64,000 bases of DNA from Sutterella sp. (GCA_020025955.1 JAHHRF010000001.1:1-64000); one strand, 5' to 3'. Shown: positions 7,986 through 17,189, numbered from the stretch's first letter. The notes: generated from the sequence alone by a model not told the origin. Translations and numbers: made by a program.

Positions 7986-9062
7986 ATGATCACTGACTCC
8001 ATGCGCCTGAAGCTCACCCACTTGAGCCGACGCTTGACTGAAATTGACGGCTTACTCTCGGAACCGGAAGCGGCCGCCGACATGAATCGCTTTACGGCGT
8101 TGAGTAAAGAACGTAGCGAAATTGAACCCGTTGCCCACGCCTTGGCCGCGTATGAAGCCGCGGAAGCGGAAAAAGCCGATGCCGAAGCGCTCATGGACGA
8201 TCCTGAATTCCGCGACATGGCGGAAGGGGAAATTCGTCGTTTGAATGCCCAGTTGGAAAGCTTAGAGCGTGACCTCCAAACGGCCTTATTGCCCAAGGAC
8301 CCCAACGACGAAAAGAACATCTTCTTGGAAATTCGTGCGGGCACCGGGGGCGACGAGTCGGCGCTCTTTGCGGGGGACCTCCTTCGCATGTATTTGCGCT
8401 TTGCCGAAGCCCAAGGCTGGAAAACCGAAATGGTGAGCCAAAGCGAAAGCGAACTCGGGGGCTATAAAGAAGTCATCGTTCGTGTGATTGGCGCGGGCGC
8501 TTACTCGCGAATGAAGTTTGAGTCGGGTGGACACCGTGTGCAGCGCGTACCCGCCACCGAAAGCCAGGGCCGCATTCATACGTCGGCGTGCACCGTCGCC
8601 GTGATGGCGGAAGCCGACGAATTGGCCGCGATTGAACTCCCTCCGCAGGATTTACGCATTGACGTTTATCGTGCCTCGGGCGCAGGCGGTCAGCACGTGC
8701 AGAAAACGGACTCCGCGGTGCGTATTACCCATTTGCCCACGGGGCTTGTGGTGGAATGCCAGGATGAGCGCTCGCAGCGCCAAAATAAAGAACGCGCCAT
8801 GGCCGTGTTGGCCTCGCGCTTAATGGCTCAGCAAGAAGCCGAACAGCACGCCAAAGAAGCCAGTGAACGAAAGAGTTTAGTGGGCTCGGGGGACCGCTCC
8901 GAGCGTATCCGCACGTACAATTACCCTCAGGGTCGTGTGACGGACCACCGCATTAACTTGACCCTTTATAAACTGGACCAAATCATGGAAGGGGCGCTCG
9001 ATGAATTAATCACGGCGCTCGTCACCCAACACCAGGCCGATCTGTTGGCTCAAAACGCCTAA
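7986..9062 (+). CDS. prfA: Peptide chain release factor 1
   Basis: Recognises UAA and UAG stop codons and triggers release of the finished peptide. The codon-recognition tripeptide P189-A-T191 in RVPATESQ and the catalytic G234-G-Q236 in GAGGQHV are both intact and at standard spacing. The protein is 358 residues, close to the usual 360. The next in-frame Met is residue 6, so the exact start is slightly uncertain. prmC, whose product methylates the GGQ glutamine, follows after 29 bases. Confidence 0.97.
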   Translation: MITDSMRLKLTHLSRRLTEIDGLLSEPEAAADMNRFTALSKERSEIEPVAHALAAYEAAEAEKADAEALMDDPEFRDMAEGEIRRLNAQLESLERDLQTALLPKDPNDEKNIFLEIRAGTGGDESALFAGDLLRMYLRFAEAQGWKTEMVSQSESELGGYKEVIVRVIGAGAYSRMKFESGGHRVQRVPATESQGRIHTSACTVAVMAEADELAAIELPPQDLRIDVYRASGAGGQHVQKTDSAVRITHLPTGLVVECQDERSQRQNKERAMAVLASRLMAQQEAEQHAKEASERKSLVGSGDRSERIRTYNYPQGRVTDHRINLTLYKLDQIMEGALDELITALVTQHQADLLAQNA

Positions 9063-9091
9063 TCGTTGCCCACCGACAATAAGAGATGTGA

Positions 9092-9922
9092 ATGACAACG
9101 GAGACCTCCCAGAAAACGATCAAAGCCTTGCTCTCGCATGCCACCGCGAAAATCGGTCGCTTTGAAGCGTCGATTCTCTTGGGCCATGTACTGCAAAAGC
9201 CGCGTGAGTATTTGATTGCGCATGACGATGAGATCGTGAACGATTTGGCGATCACGACCTTCAACATGCTCGTGGACACGCGCCTCGAAGGGATGCCGGT
9301 GCCCTACTTAACGGGGCGCCAAGAATTTTTCGGTCGCTACTTTACGGTCACCAGTGACGTCCTCATTCCGCGTCCCGACACCGAAGTTTTAATTGAGCAA
9401 GCGTTACTCGTCACGCCCCCGCGTGCGCACGTCTTAGAGATGGGCACGGGAAGTGGCTGTATTGCCGTGACGTTAAAGCTGCAAAACCCAGGGCTCACCG
9501 TCACCGCCACCGATCGCAGTCCCGACGCCTTAGCCGTCGCGCAAGCCAACGCCAAGGATTTAGCCGCGGACATCACCTTTGCCCAGGGCTCTTGGTATGA
9601 GGCGGTGCCAGAAGAGCAAACGTTTGACGTGATTTGCAGTAACCCCCCGTACATTCATCGCAATGACCACCACTTAAAAGGCTTGGTCTATGAACCCCAA
9701 GAAGCCTTAACGGACTTTGAAGACGGGCTCTCGTGCTTGCGTGAAATCGTTCGTGGGGCGCCGAAACACTTAAAGTTAGGCGGTTGGTTATTGGTTGAGC
9801 ATGGCTATGACCAGGGGCAAGCCGTGCGCCAACTCTTCACCGACGCGGGCTTTGCGGCCGTGCGAACCGTGAAAGACTACGGCGACAACGATCGCTTAAC
9901 GATGGGACGCATTCCGGCGTAA
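9092..9922 (+). CDS. prmC: Release factor glutamine methyltransferase PrmC
   Basis: Transfers a methyl group from S-adenosylmethionine to the glutamine of the GGQ motif in release factors. A helical N-terminal domain carries IPRPDTE at 92-98, followed by the SAM-binding motif MGTGSG at 117-122 and the catalytic NPPY at 184-187. At 276 residues it has the usual length. It forms a unit with prfA, its substrate gene, and is followed by a strong terminator. Confidence 0.96.
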   Translation: MTTETSQKTIKALLSHATAKIGRFEASILLGHVLQKPREYLIAHDDEIVNDLAITTFNMLVDTRLEGMPVPYLTGRQEFFGRYFTVTSDVLIPRPDTEVLIEQALLVTPPRAHVLEMGTGSGCIAVTLKLQNPGLTVTATDRSPDALAVAQANAKDLAADITFAQGSWYEAVPEEQTFDVICSNPPYIHRNDHHLKGLVYEPQEALTDFEDGLSCLREIVRGAPKHLKLGGWLLVEHGYDQGQAVRQLFTDAGFAAVRTVKDYGDNDRLTMGRIPA

Positions 9923-9956
9923 CGCTTAGAACCCCATTTCTGACCACCCCACACGA

Positions 9957-9989
9957 AAAGGGGCGCGACTCCCAATCCGCGCCCCTTTA
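9957..9989 (+). terminator. Terminator of prfA-prmC
   Basis: Stem AAAGGGGCGCG / CGCGCCCCTTT with a 10-base loop, directly after prmC and upstream of the helicase gene. Confidence 0.75.
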
Positions 9990-10007
9990 TCACAATCCTC
10001 AGTCCTC

Positions 10008-12905
10008 ATGACCCAACAGTTCGCTTCCTTACACGCTCAATTTGGCTGGCTCGCTCGCTTATTGTCGGGCTGTGACGGGGTGGAATTAACGCCCGAAACC
10101 CTGCGCTTTAAGTCGGGCGACGGCACAACCACGACGCTACGTCTCTCGGACTTAAAAACGTTCCCGAGCGTCACGCATGGCTTTTTTGGGGACGCCCTCA
10201 CCCTTAACGTGCCCCAGCACGGCACCTTGCGCGTTCCCTTTTTGCCGCGTCGTGCGGCCGACCCCTTTGTCGAAGCACTCACGGTGCTCGCTGCCGAAAA
10301 CTTAGCGCGCGAAGCCGAAGAGGCCCTTGCTGTTTATGAGCGCTTGGCAGTCAAAACCTACTTACGCCACTCCAACGAAGCAGAACTCCGAGAGGCCGCC
10401 GCTGAGGTGGCCAAACACTTCCCCTCGATTCGCCAACACGTACAACCCCATTGGAACGCGTTTTTGTTTAACCGCATGGCGGCGCTCCAGACGCTCGCCC
10501 CCTTTAATGCGAAAACGTTTGAGTTACTTCGAAAGCGTTACGTGGAAAAGCGCCTCGCGACTCGACAGACGTTTTACGACAAGGTGGAATCCAACCCCTT
10601 AACCGAGCAGCAGCGTTTGGCTGTGGTGCGTAACGACGATGTGAACTTGGTGCTCGCAGCCGCTGGCACCGGGAAAACCTCGGTGATGGTCGCCAAAGCC
10701 CTCGACTTAATCGAAAGTGGGGACGCGAAACCCGAAGACGTCTTGGTGCTCGCCTTTAATAAGGAGGCGGCCGACGAATTAGGGGAACGCGCTCAAAAGC
10801 GTGCGCGTCAACTGGGGCTTAGCCCCAAATCGGTCCCCCACTTTGCGACCTTTCACGCATTAGGGCGCCGTATCGTCTTGGAGTCGGGGCACTCCGTGGC
10901 GTTAAGCCCTTACGCCGAGCACCCCAGTATGCTCAATGGCTGGCTCGATCGCTTCATCAAAGCCTACTTGGCCGCAGGGCGCCTCCCCATTGATAAGTTT
11001 GCGCGCTTGGCGTTTTCGCCCGTCGACCCCTTTTCCTTTTCGTCTGAAGAGGAATACCAGCAGTACCTCAGTGACAACCACTTCGTCACCCTGCGTGGCA
11101 CCAAGGTGCGTGGCTACCAAGAGGTGTTGATTGCCAATTGGTTAATCATTCATCGTATTCCGTTCGAGTATGAGCCCAGCTACCCGCTCGACTTATCGAA
11201 CCCTGAGGAGCAGTTCGACTATCGCCCGGACTTTTACCTGACGAAAGCCAATATCTATCTGGAGCACTTTGGGATTGACCGCGACGGCAAAACCCGTCAC
11301 GACATTGATGCCAAGGCCTATAACGAGACGATGAAAAAGAAACGTCGTCTCCATGCGCGCCATGGCACCACCCTCATTGAAACCTATCACTACGACTGGA
11401 AAGAAGGGAAACTGGAAGACCGTTTAGCCGCCTTAATGGCCGAGCATGGGGTTGAAACCCACCCCATGACCCAAGACGAGGTGTTGGAAGAACTTCAAAA
11501 CGCCAAACTCTATTCGGGGATCTTGCATGAGTTCTTGCAGTGCCTCTTATGCATCCGTCGTGAGGGCTTTTCTTTGGACGACGTTAAAGCTCGCCTGGAA
11601 GCGCGAGGGTTGCCTGAGCCCATGCTCTACGCCACCTTCCTCATGGATTTGGTTGAGGGCTATGAAAAAACTCTTCGCGACGACGATCAGATCGACTACG
11701 ACGACATGATCAATGAAGCCATCAGCGCGATGGAGTCGGGCCAGTTCCGTCCCCGTTGGACGCATATCCTCGTGGATGAATTCCAAGACATTTCCGACGT
11801 GCGTCTCGACTTTCTCAAAACCTTGATTGCCAAGGGACCTCGCCCGCGCTTTACCGCTGTGGGGGATGACTGGCAGGCAATCTATCGTTTTGCTGGTGGG
11901 AACTTGGCGTTGACCACGGACTTTGCGGGTGCCATGGGGCCGCACACCCTCACCAAGATTGAAACCACCTACCGCTATGATCAGGCCATCGCGGACGTGG
12001 CGGGGCACTTTGTGATGACCAATCCCGCGCAATACAAAAAATCGGTGGTCTCCAAACTAAAGCACGCAGGGCCCTCTGTTGTGGTGCTCGACAATCGTCT
12101 TCCGGAAGGGGACGAGAGCGACTCCAAGCACGACCGACCTGACGACTTAGCCGTCTGCCAAAACCTGATTCGTGAGATTCGATCGCGTGACCCCGAAGCA
12201 CGTATTGCGATCATCAATCGCTATAACGAACCGCTCAAAAACTTAAAGTATGCCCTGCAAGATCCGAGCCTTCAGTTTTGGACGTGCCATGGCTCGAAAG
12301 GCTTGGAAGCGGACTACTGTTTGATTACGGGGCTACATACCGGGTCCAACGGGTTCCCGTCTCGAAAGCGTGCCCATGCCTTATTGGAAGCGCTACTGCC
12401 GGCACCCGGCCTCTACCCCGATGGCGAAGAGCGTCGCCTCTTTTACGTGGCGATGACGCGCGCGAAGAAGACCTGCTACTTGATCATGGACCCCAAGGCG
12501 CCTTCGAGCTTTGTTTTGGAGTTACGTGACCACCCGGCGGTCTCCTGGCAAAGCCGACGTTTAGCGCAGGAGAGCACCCCAACCCAAACCTGCCCCTCGT
12601 GCCACTTCGGGAAACTCGTAGAACGAGACGGACCCTATGGGCGCTACTTACAGTGCTCGCGCCACCCGTATTGCCAATATTCGCAGTCGTTAAAGAAAGC
12701 CGTGGGTAAGGCGTCGACTGGTCGCACGTCAAGCGTTCAAAGAAAATCGACCGGGAGCGCAAGTCGATCGCTCACGCGCGTTTGTGAAAAGTGCGGGCGC
12801 ACCATGCGTATTCGAAAAGGCCCTTATGGGGAATTCTGGGGGTGTGATGGATTCCGAGACAAAGTGCGTCCCTGTCGCCATACCCTGAAACTTCGCCATC
12901 GATAA
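10008..12905 (+). CDS. HelD-type (helicase IV) UvrD-family helicase with nuclease-like insert and zinc ribbons
   Basis: Superfamily 1A helicase, 965 residues. The N-terminal part, Walker A GTGKT (220-224), Walker B LVDEFQD (588-594), GDDWQAIYRF and the C-terminal motifs (HGSKGLEADY, EERRLFYVAMTRAK) match Escherichia coli helicase IV. Two parts are extra relative to that 684-residue protein. Residues about 345-515 carry DYRPDFYL and IYLEHFG, which look like a PD-(D/E)XK nuclease core. After about residue 860 come two four-cysteine zinc ribbons of the topoisomerase I type (CPSCHFG... and CEKCGRT...). Predicted role: DNA repair or recombination. It appears to be a single-gene unit. Confidence 0.85.
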   Translation: MTQQFASLHAQFGWLARLLSGCDGVELTPETLRFKSGDGTTTTLRLSDLKTFPSVTHGFFGDALTLNVPQHGTLRVPFLPRRAADPFVEALTVLAAENLAREAEEALAVYERLAVKTYLRHSNEAELREAAAEVAKHFPSIRQHVQPHWNAFLFNRMAALQTLAPFNAKTFELLRKRYVEKRLATRQTFYDKVESNPLTEQQRLAVVRNDDVNLVLAAAGTGKTSVMVAKALDLIESGDAKPEDVLVLAFNKEAADELGERAQKRARQLGLSPKSVPHFATFHALGRRIVLESGHSVALSPYAEHPSMLNGWLDRFIKAYLAAGRLPIDKFARLAFSPVDPFSFSSEEEYQQYLSDNHFVTLRGTKVRGYQEVLIANWLIIHRIPFEYEPSYPLDLSNPEEQFDYRPDFYLTKANIYLEHFGIDRDGKTRHDIDAKAYNETMKKKRRLHARHGTTLIETYHYDWKEGKLEDRLAALMAEHGVETHPMTQDEVLEELQNAKLYSGILHEFLQCLLCIRREGFSLDDVKARLEARGLPEPMLYATFLMDLVEGYEKTLRDDDQIDYDDMINEAISAMESGQFRPRWTHILVDEFQDISDVRLDFLKTLIAKGPRPRFTAVGDDWQAIYRFAGGNLALTTDFAGAMGPHTLTKIETTYRYDQAIADVAGHFVMTNPAQYKKSVVSKLKHAGPSVVVLDNRLPEGDESDSKHDRPDDLAVCQNLIREIRSRDPEARIAIINRYNEPLKNLKYALQDPSLQFWTCHGSKGLEADYCLITGLHTGSNGFPSRKRAHALLEALLPAPGLYPDGEERRLFYVAMTRAKKTCYLIMDPKAPSSFVLELRDHPAVSWQSRRLAQESTPTQTCPSCHFGKLVERDGPYGRYLQCSRHPYCQYSQSLKKAVGKASTGRTSSVQRKSTGSASRSLTRVCEKCGRTMRIRKGPYGEFWGCDGFRDKVRPCRHTLKLRHR

Positions 12906-12911
12906 CCTCAG

Positions 12912-12953
12912 GGGGTGCAATTCCATCCTGAGGGGTGCAATAGGGGGTGCAAT
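12912..12953. repeat. Three short direct repeats GGGGTGCAAT
   Basis: The 10-mer GGGGTGCAAT occurs at 12912, 12932 and 12944, just after the helicase gene. CCTCAGG (12907) and CCTGAGG (12928) also form an inverted pair around the first copy. The function is unknown. The remaining sequence up to tRNA-Thr holds only a terminator. Confidence 0.8.
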
Positions 12954-13030
12954 TTTGTTTCACTACCCGGGCTTTTTCCTGGGGTTGCCCCCTATTCGCT
13001 CATTAACCAAAAAAGCTAAATCCTTGACGC

Positions 13031-13067
13031 AAAAAGAAATCCCGCAGAACCTAAGTCCTACGGGATT
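13031..13067 (-). terminator. Terminator of tRNA-Thr
   Basis: On the minus strand the stem AATCCCGTAGGAC / GTTCTGCGGGATT with loop TTAG is followed by TCTTTTT, right after the tRNA-Thr gene. Confidence 0.8.
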
Positions 13068-13073
13068 CGAATT

Positions 13074-13149
13074 TGGTGCCCCTTGTCTGACTCGAACAGA
13101 CGACCTACCGCTTACAAGGCGGTTGCTCTACCAACTGAGCTAAAGAGGC
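13074..13149 (-). tRNA. tRNA-Thr (UGU)
   Basis: A 76-base cloverleaf: acceptor GCCTCTT/AAGGGGC, D arm GCTC/GAGC, anticodon loop CTTGTAA with anticodon TGT, T loop TTCGAGT, and an encoded CCA. It stands alone between the helicase and sspB. Confidence 0.95.
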
Positions 13150-13189
13150 TGGGCTGTCAATTATACACGAGCAAAGAAGGCTTTCAAGC

Positions 13190-13579
13190 TTACTTCACTC
13201 GGTTGGGTCGACGAACCGCCGGCGTGTCATCCGCTTCTTTTTCCTCAGTTTTTTCCGTCGCCGTCACTTCGAAACGGAAGGCCATTTCGGGGTGCTCTTG
13301 CGGGAAAACGGCGCCCACACGATTGATGGGCACGTTGACATGGAAAATGGTATTGGCTTCGCCAAAACGCGCCTGGAACGTTAATGCTTCCGTGTCCACG
13401 CCAAAGTTGTGCACGGCTTCATCGCTCACATCAAAAACGATGGTGTTCTGAGAGACGTACTCTTGAGGAACTTGGCAGGAATCGTCTACGGCCACAAACA
13501 CGTACGGGGTCATCCCGTTGTCGCGGCAATAGTCGAGCATCGCCGTCACCAAGTACGGCGTCATATTAGGCAAACTCAT
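13190..13579 (-). CDS. sspB: ClpXP protease specificity-enhancing factor SspB
   Basis: Adaptor that hands ssrA-tagged proteins to ClpXP. The fold is recognisable from PNMTPYLVTAMLDYC at the start, VFVAVDD, and IVFDVSDEAV in the middle, followed by a charged flexible tail that would end in the ClpX-binding segment (RRPNRVK). The ATG at 13579 gives a family-like start of 129 residues. The frame is open to an ATG at 13687, which adds 36 basic residues not typical of SspB. Neither start has a convincing ribosome site, so the N terminus is uncertain. It follows sspA. Confidence 0.85.
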   Translation of the reverse strand: MSLPNMTPYLVTAMLDYCRDNGMTPYVFVAVDDSCQVPQEYVSQNTIVFDVSDEAVHNFGVDTEALTFQARFGEANTIFHVNVPINRVGAVFPQEHPEMAFRFEVTATEKTEEKEADDTPAVRRPNRVK

Positions 13580-13709
13580 GGCTCGGGCACTCACTAAATT
13601 CGGAACCTGACGTTCCGTGACCTTTCTAATGAGAAACCGACGAATCCGCGCAAACAGACCGTCGGTTCTCTTCTCGCGTCGACTCATAACGCTAGGGGAC
13701 GCAAGTCCA

Positions 13710-14312
13710 TTAACGACGCATCACGCGTTCCGACGGCGTCATCGAATCGATGAAGGCCGGACGGGAGAACAAGCGTTCCGCATACGTCATTAAGGGGGCA
13801 GCCGTCTTCGGCAATTCAATGCCGTAGTGATCCAAGCGCCACAACACCGGAGCCATGGACATGTCCAACAAGGTCAAGTCATCGCCCATGATGTAATGGT
13901 TGTCGCCCAAACGCATACCCAAGGTGGTCAACTGGTCACGCAAACGCTTACGCGCGGCTTCCGTGTGTTCCGGGGTCTTGTTGCGACGTTCGAGGTAACG
14001 AACGTACGGGAAGATTTCGCGATTGAACACGTAGGAGTACAGGCGTGCACGCGCACGACGCTGGGGATCGGGCGGTAACAACTGCGGATGCGGGAAGCGC
14101 TCATCAATGTAGGCATTGATGACGTCGGCTTGATAAAGCACCAATTCACGTTCGTGCAAAATGGGCACTTCGTCGTACGGATTCAAAGCGGTGAGATCCA
14201 TCGGCTGGAACATATCAACGTCTTGAACCTCGAATTCACAGCCCTTTTCGTACAAAACAAATCGGCAGCTGTGGGAGAACGGGCAGGTCATGCCCGAATA
14301 AAGCACCATCAT
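13710..14312 (-). CDS. sspA: Stringent starvation protein A
   Basis: Glutathione S-transferase-fold protein that binds RNA polymerase and adjusts transcription under starvation. Starts MMVLYSGMTCPFSHSC with the thioredoxin-like half, including the VPIL turn near residue 52, followed by the all-helical half. The ATG at 14312 is preferred over 14333 because GAGGAAG lies 8 bases upstream. It is co-directional with sspB. In relatives sspA usually follows petABC; those genes are absent here. Confidence 0.93.
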   Translation of the reverse strand: MMVLYSGMTCPFSHSCRFVLYEKGCEFEVQDVDMFQPMDLTALNPYDEVPILHERELVLYQADVINAYIDERFPHPQLLPPDPQRRARARLYSYVFNREIFPYVRYLERRNKTPEHTEAARKRLRDQLTTLGMRLGDNHYIMGDDLTLLDMSMAPVLWRLDHYGIELPKTAAPLMTYAERLFSRPAFIDSMTPSERVMRR

Positions 14313-14420
14313 AAAATTAACTTCCTCAAACACCTGAAGTGCGTCTAATTAAGACGCTAAGACGCTGAATTTTATCAAAATGTGAGAGTTTTTTCTCTGC
14401 TGATTTTCCATAAGGTCAAT

Positions 14421-15173
14421 TTAAACGGGATTCTCATCGTCAACAAAGGTCACGGTGAGTTCCGGAAATTGCGCTTTGAGTGCCTCACCTAAGGCTTGGA
14501 CACCGAAGCGTTCCGTCGCGTGATGCCCCGCACTAATGTAGAAAATCCCCAGCTCTCGGGCTTCGTGAGTGGTGCGTTCCGAGATTTCCCCCGAGATAAA
14601 CGCATCGCACCCCGCCTCCGCTGCCTGCCCTAACCAGTCCTGGGCCGCCCCCGTGCAAAGGGCAATCTTTTTGAGTTGTCGAGGCTTATCCCCCACCACT
14701 AACGGCGTGCGCTGAAGCACCGACGTTAAACGCGCAAGAAGCACCTCAGTGTCGACGCTCCCTTCCATCGGACGGCAGAAGTTAAGCAATTCCATCTCGC
14801 CCGTGCGCGCTTCCACGGTTAAGCCGAGCTTTTTCGCAAGTTGCGCATTGTTCCCTAATTCCGGATGGGCATCGAGCGGCAAGTGATAGGCCAAAAGACT
14901 CATCTCATGGTCCATCAACACTTTTAAGCGTCGGTACTTCATGCCGACCAAGCGCGGATCTTCCCCTTTCCAGAACCAGCCATGGTGCACCAAAACGGCA
15001 TCTGCCCCCAGAAGGGCGGCTTCTTCTAAAAAGCGACGACTAGCGGTTACACCCGTTACCAGGTGTTTCACTTCGTGCTTCCCTTCTACCTGAAGGCCGT
15101 TGGGCGCGTAATCTTTAAACGCCTCGATCGACAATACGTTTTTAATATGGTCAGTGAGCGCACTTAATTGCAT
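14421..15173 (-). CDS. Nif3-like dinuclear metal-centre protein
   Basis: Member of the Nif3/YbgI family, a toroidal hexamer with a two-metal site; its biochemical role is still debated (GTP cyclohydrolase I type 2 annotations exist). Metal ligands are visible as H63-H64 in LVHHGWFW, D106-H region in HLPLDAHPELG, and AGHHATERFG in the C-terminal part. Length of 250 residues is normal. It is divergent from the downstream-named protease, with 38 bases between start codons. Confidence 0.9.
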   Translation of the reverse strand: MQLSALTDHIKNVLSIEAFKDYAPNGLQVEGKHEVKHLVTGVTASRRFLEEAALLGADAVLVHHGWFWKGEDPRLVGMKYRRLKVLMDHEMSLLAYHLPLDAHPELGNNAQLAKKLGLTVEARTGEMELLNFCRPMEGSVDTEVLLARLTSVLQRTPLVVGDKPRQLKKIALCTGAAQDWLGQAAEAGCDAFISGEISERTTHEARELGIFYISAGHHATERFGVQALGEALKAQFPELTVTFVDDENPV

Positions 15174-15211
15174 AATTGTGTATTCCTATACTCTCTTTTC
15201 TTTGGCAGAAG

Positions 15212-16336
15212 ATGTTTCGTTTACGTTCGCTCTGGCTGTTGTTTTGCCAAGTTGTGACGGTCTTATTAGCCGTCCTCTGGGTGACGCGCACCTATTGGCC
15301 AAACTATTCAGACCCCGCGTTTCCGCCCCCGCCTGAACCCATCTTGGTGACGGCCGTCCAGGCAGCGGCCCCGTCGGTCGTAACGATTTTGTCACGCCAA
15401 GAAAAACGCGGCGAACACGAAGACAGCATCGGCTCGAACTGGAATTCGTTACCGGAGCGTAATCTCCATGCCAAAGGCAGTGGGGTCATTCTGAGTGAAG
15501 ACGGAAAGATTCTTACAAACTACCACGTTATTTCACCCCTGTCTGAAATTATCGTACGTCTCCCTAACGGCGAAGATCACATCGCTCAGATTGTGGGCTC
15601 CGACCCTGAAACGGATTTATCGGTCATTCAAATTGACGCCCAACACCTCCCCGTGATTCGCATGGGATCGAGCTCGCAACTCAAAGTGGGCGAACCCGTT
15701 TTAGCCATTGGGAACCCCTTTAGTCTGGGCCAAACCGTCACCGCTGGGATTGTTTCCGCCCTCGGGCGCCACGGCTTGGGGTTAAGCGACTACGAAGACT
15801 TCATTCAAACGGACGCGGCCATTAACCGTGGGAATTCAGGCGGCCCCTTAGTGAATCTACGTGGTGAAATGGTGGGGCTTAACACCGCCATCTTCTCCCC
15901 GAAGCAGGGCTCCAACTTTGTGGCGATCGGCTTTGCGATTCCCACGAGCATTATTAATTACGTGCTCCCCCACCTCTTAAAAGGGGAACCCGTGGTGCGT
16001 GGCTACATTGGGTTAGTGACGCGACAGTTAAGTGACGAATTCGCGCGCGATCTGGGGCTCTCTGTCACTCGCGGCGTCATGATTAGCCAAGTGATTGCTC
16101 AGAGCCCGGCGGCAAAAGCGGGGTTACGCACCTTTGATGTGGTGCGTGCGATTAACGGGCAAGCCGTCAACAACCTCAACGAAATGACGCGAGAGATTTC
16201 CATTTTGGAGCCGGGCACCGTGGTGACCGTTGAAGTCTTACGTGGGGCACGAACGATTACCTACACGCTCACAGCGGACGAACGTCCCCCTGAGCCCATC
16301 AATACGAAGCTCCCGCCCTATTCGAGCTTGGAGTAA
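15212..16336 (+). CDS. DegS/DegQ-type periplasmic serine protease with one PDZ domain
   Basis: Trypsin-like HtrA-family protease anchored by an N-terminal membrane helix (about residues 6-25). From the ATG at 15212 the catalytic triad is H105 (NYHVIS), D135 (ETDLSVI) and S209 (RGNSGGPL). A single PDZ domain follows at about 260-355. One PDZ and a membrane anchor fit DegS/AlgW, which in relatives cleave an anti-sigma factor in envelope stress. Upstream in-frame starts exist at 15176. Located between a Nif3 gene and the tat genes, as in related genomes, and ending at a shared terminator. Confidence 0.92.
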   Translation: MFRLRSLWLLFCQVVTVLLAVLWVTRTYWPNYSDPAFPPPPEPILVTAVQAAAPSVVTILSRQEKRGEHEDSIGSNWNSLPERNLHAKGSGVILSEDGKILTNYHVISPLSEIIVRLPNGEDHIAQIVGSDPETDLSVIQIDAQHLPVIRMGSSSQLKVGEPVLAIGNPFSLGQTVTAGIVSALGRHGLGLSDYEDFIQTDAAINRGNSGGPLVNLRGEMVGLNTAIFSPKQGSNFVAIGFAIPTSIINYVLPHLLKGEPVVRGYIGLVTRQLSDEFARDLGLSVTRGVMISQVIAQSPAAKAGLRTFDVVRAINGQAVNNLNEMTREISILEPGTVVTVEVLRGARTITYTLTADERPPEPINTKLPPYSSLE

Positions 16337-16340
16337 ACGC

Positions 16341-16376
16341 AAAAAAGGCGTCCCCACACAGGGAACGCCTTTTTTC
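16341..16376. terminator. Bidirectional terminator between the protease and tatC
   Basis: Stem AAAAAAGGCGTCCC / GGGAACGCCTTTTTT with a short loop. It has T runs in both directions and sits between convergent genes. Confidence 0.85.
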
Positions 16377-16386
16377 TTCTCAACGA

Positions 16387-17178
16387 TTATTCTTCGTCTT
16401 CGTCGTCTTTGGGCATCGAGTCAATCTCTTCTTGACGCTTACCAAAGATGCGAACGAGCACAATACCCGCTTGGAAGAGAATCACCAAGGGCACCGCCAG
16501 CAACAACTGCGAGAGCACATCAGGCGGCGTAAAGAGGGCCGCTAACACGAAGGCCCCGACGATAACAAAGGGACGTGCCTTACAGAGCTTTTCGTAGGAC
16601 GCAATCCCCAAGTGGTTTAAGACCACCACGACGATCGGCACCTCAAAGGTGAGACCGAACGCTAAGAACATCGAGAGCACAAAGCTGAAGTACGCATCAA
16701 TGTCCGGCGCAAAGTTCACGCTATCGGGCGAGAAGCCAGCGATGAACTGGAACACCATGCGAAACACGATGAAGTAGCAATAGACCATCCCGAGGAAGAA
16801 CATCCCCACGGAGCTCACCAAAATCGGCATGGCCAAACGCTTTTCACGGCGATAGAGCGCCGGCGCAATATAGGCCCAGATTTGATAGAGCACCATCGGG
16901 AGCGCAATCACAAAGGACAAAAAGAGCGTGACCTTCAAGGGCACCATAAAGGGAGCCACCACGCCCGTGGAAAGCAACTTCGCCCCTTGCGGCAAGGCCA
17001 CCATCAACGGATGGCTCAAGAAGTCAAAGATTTGCTTCATGAAGGGGGAGAGCACCACAAACACGACCAACACTGAAATCGCGGCGCGAACGGTACGATT
17101 GCGAAGCTCAACCAAATGACTGATCAGGGGTTGTTCGTTCTGAGGGTCTTCGGGGGCTTCGTATTGCGAATCTGCCAT
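16387..17178 (-). CDS. tatC: Sec-independent protein translocase TatC
   Basis: Core receptor of the twin-arginine export system in the inner membrane. A 263-residue protein with six hydrophobic segments; the conserved N-terminal LISHLVELRNR binds the signal peptide, and FEVPIV near residue 180 is also conserved. An acidic tail (DDEDEE) is likely cytoplasmic. It starts 11 bases after tatB, with which it is expected to be co-transcribed. Confidence 0.96.
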   Translation of the reverse strand: MADSQYEAPEDPQNEQPLISHLVELRNRTVRAAISVLVVFVVLSPFMKQIFDFLSHPLMVALPQGAKLLSTGVVAPFMVPLKVTLFLSFVIALPMVLYQIWAYIAPALYRREKRLAMPILVSSVGMFFLGMVYCYFIVFRMVFQFIAGFSPDSVNFAPDIDAYFSFVLSMFLAFGLTFEVPIVVVVLNHLGIASYEKLCKARPFVIVGAFVLAALFTPPDVLSQLLLAVPLVILFQAGIVLVRIFGKRQEEIDSMPKDDEDEE

Positions 17179-17189
17179 GATGAAATCCG

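Noticed and set aside
13580..13687. 36-residue N-terminal extension of SspB
   Set aside because: It is very basic, unlike SspB proteins, and lacks a ribosome site; kept only as an alternative start.
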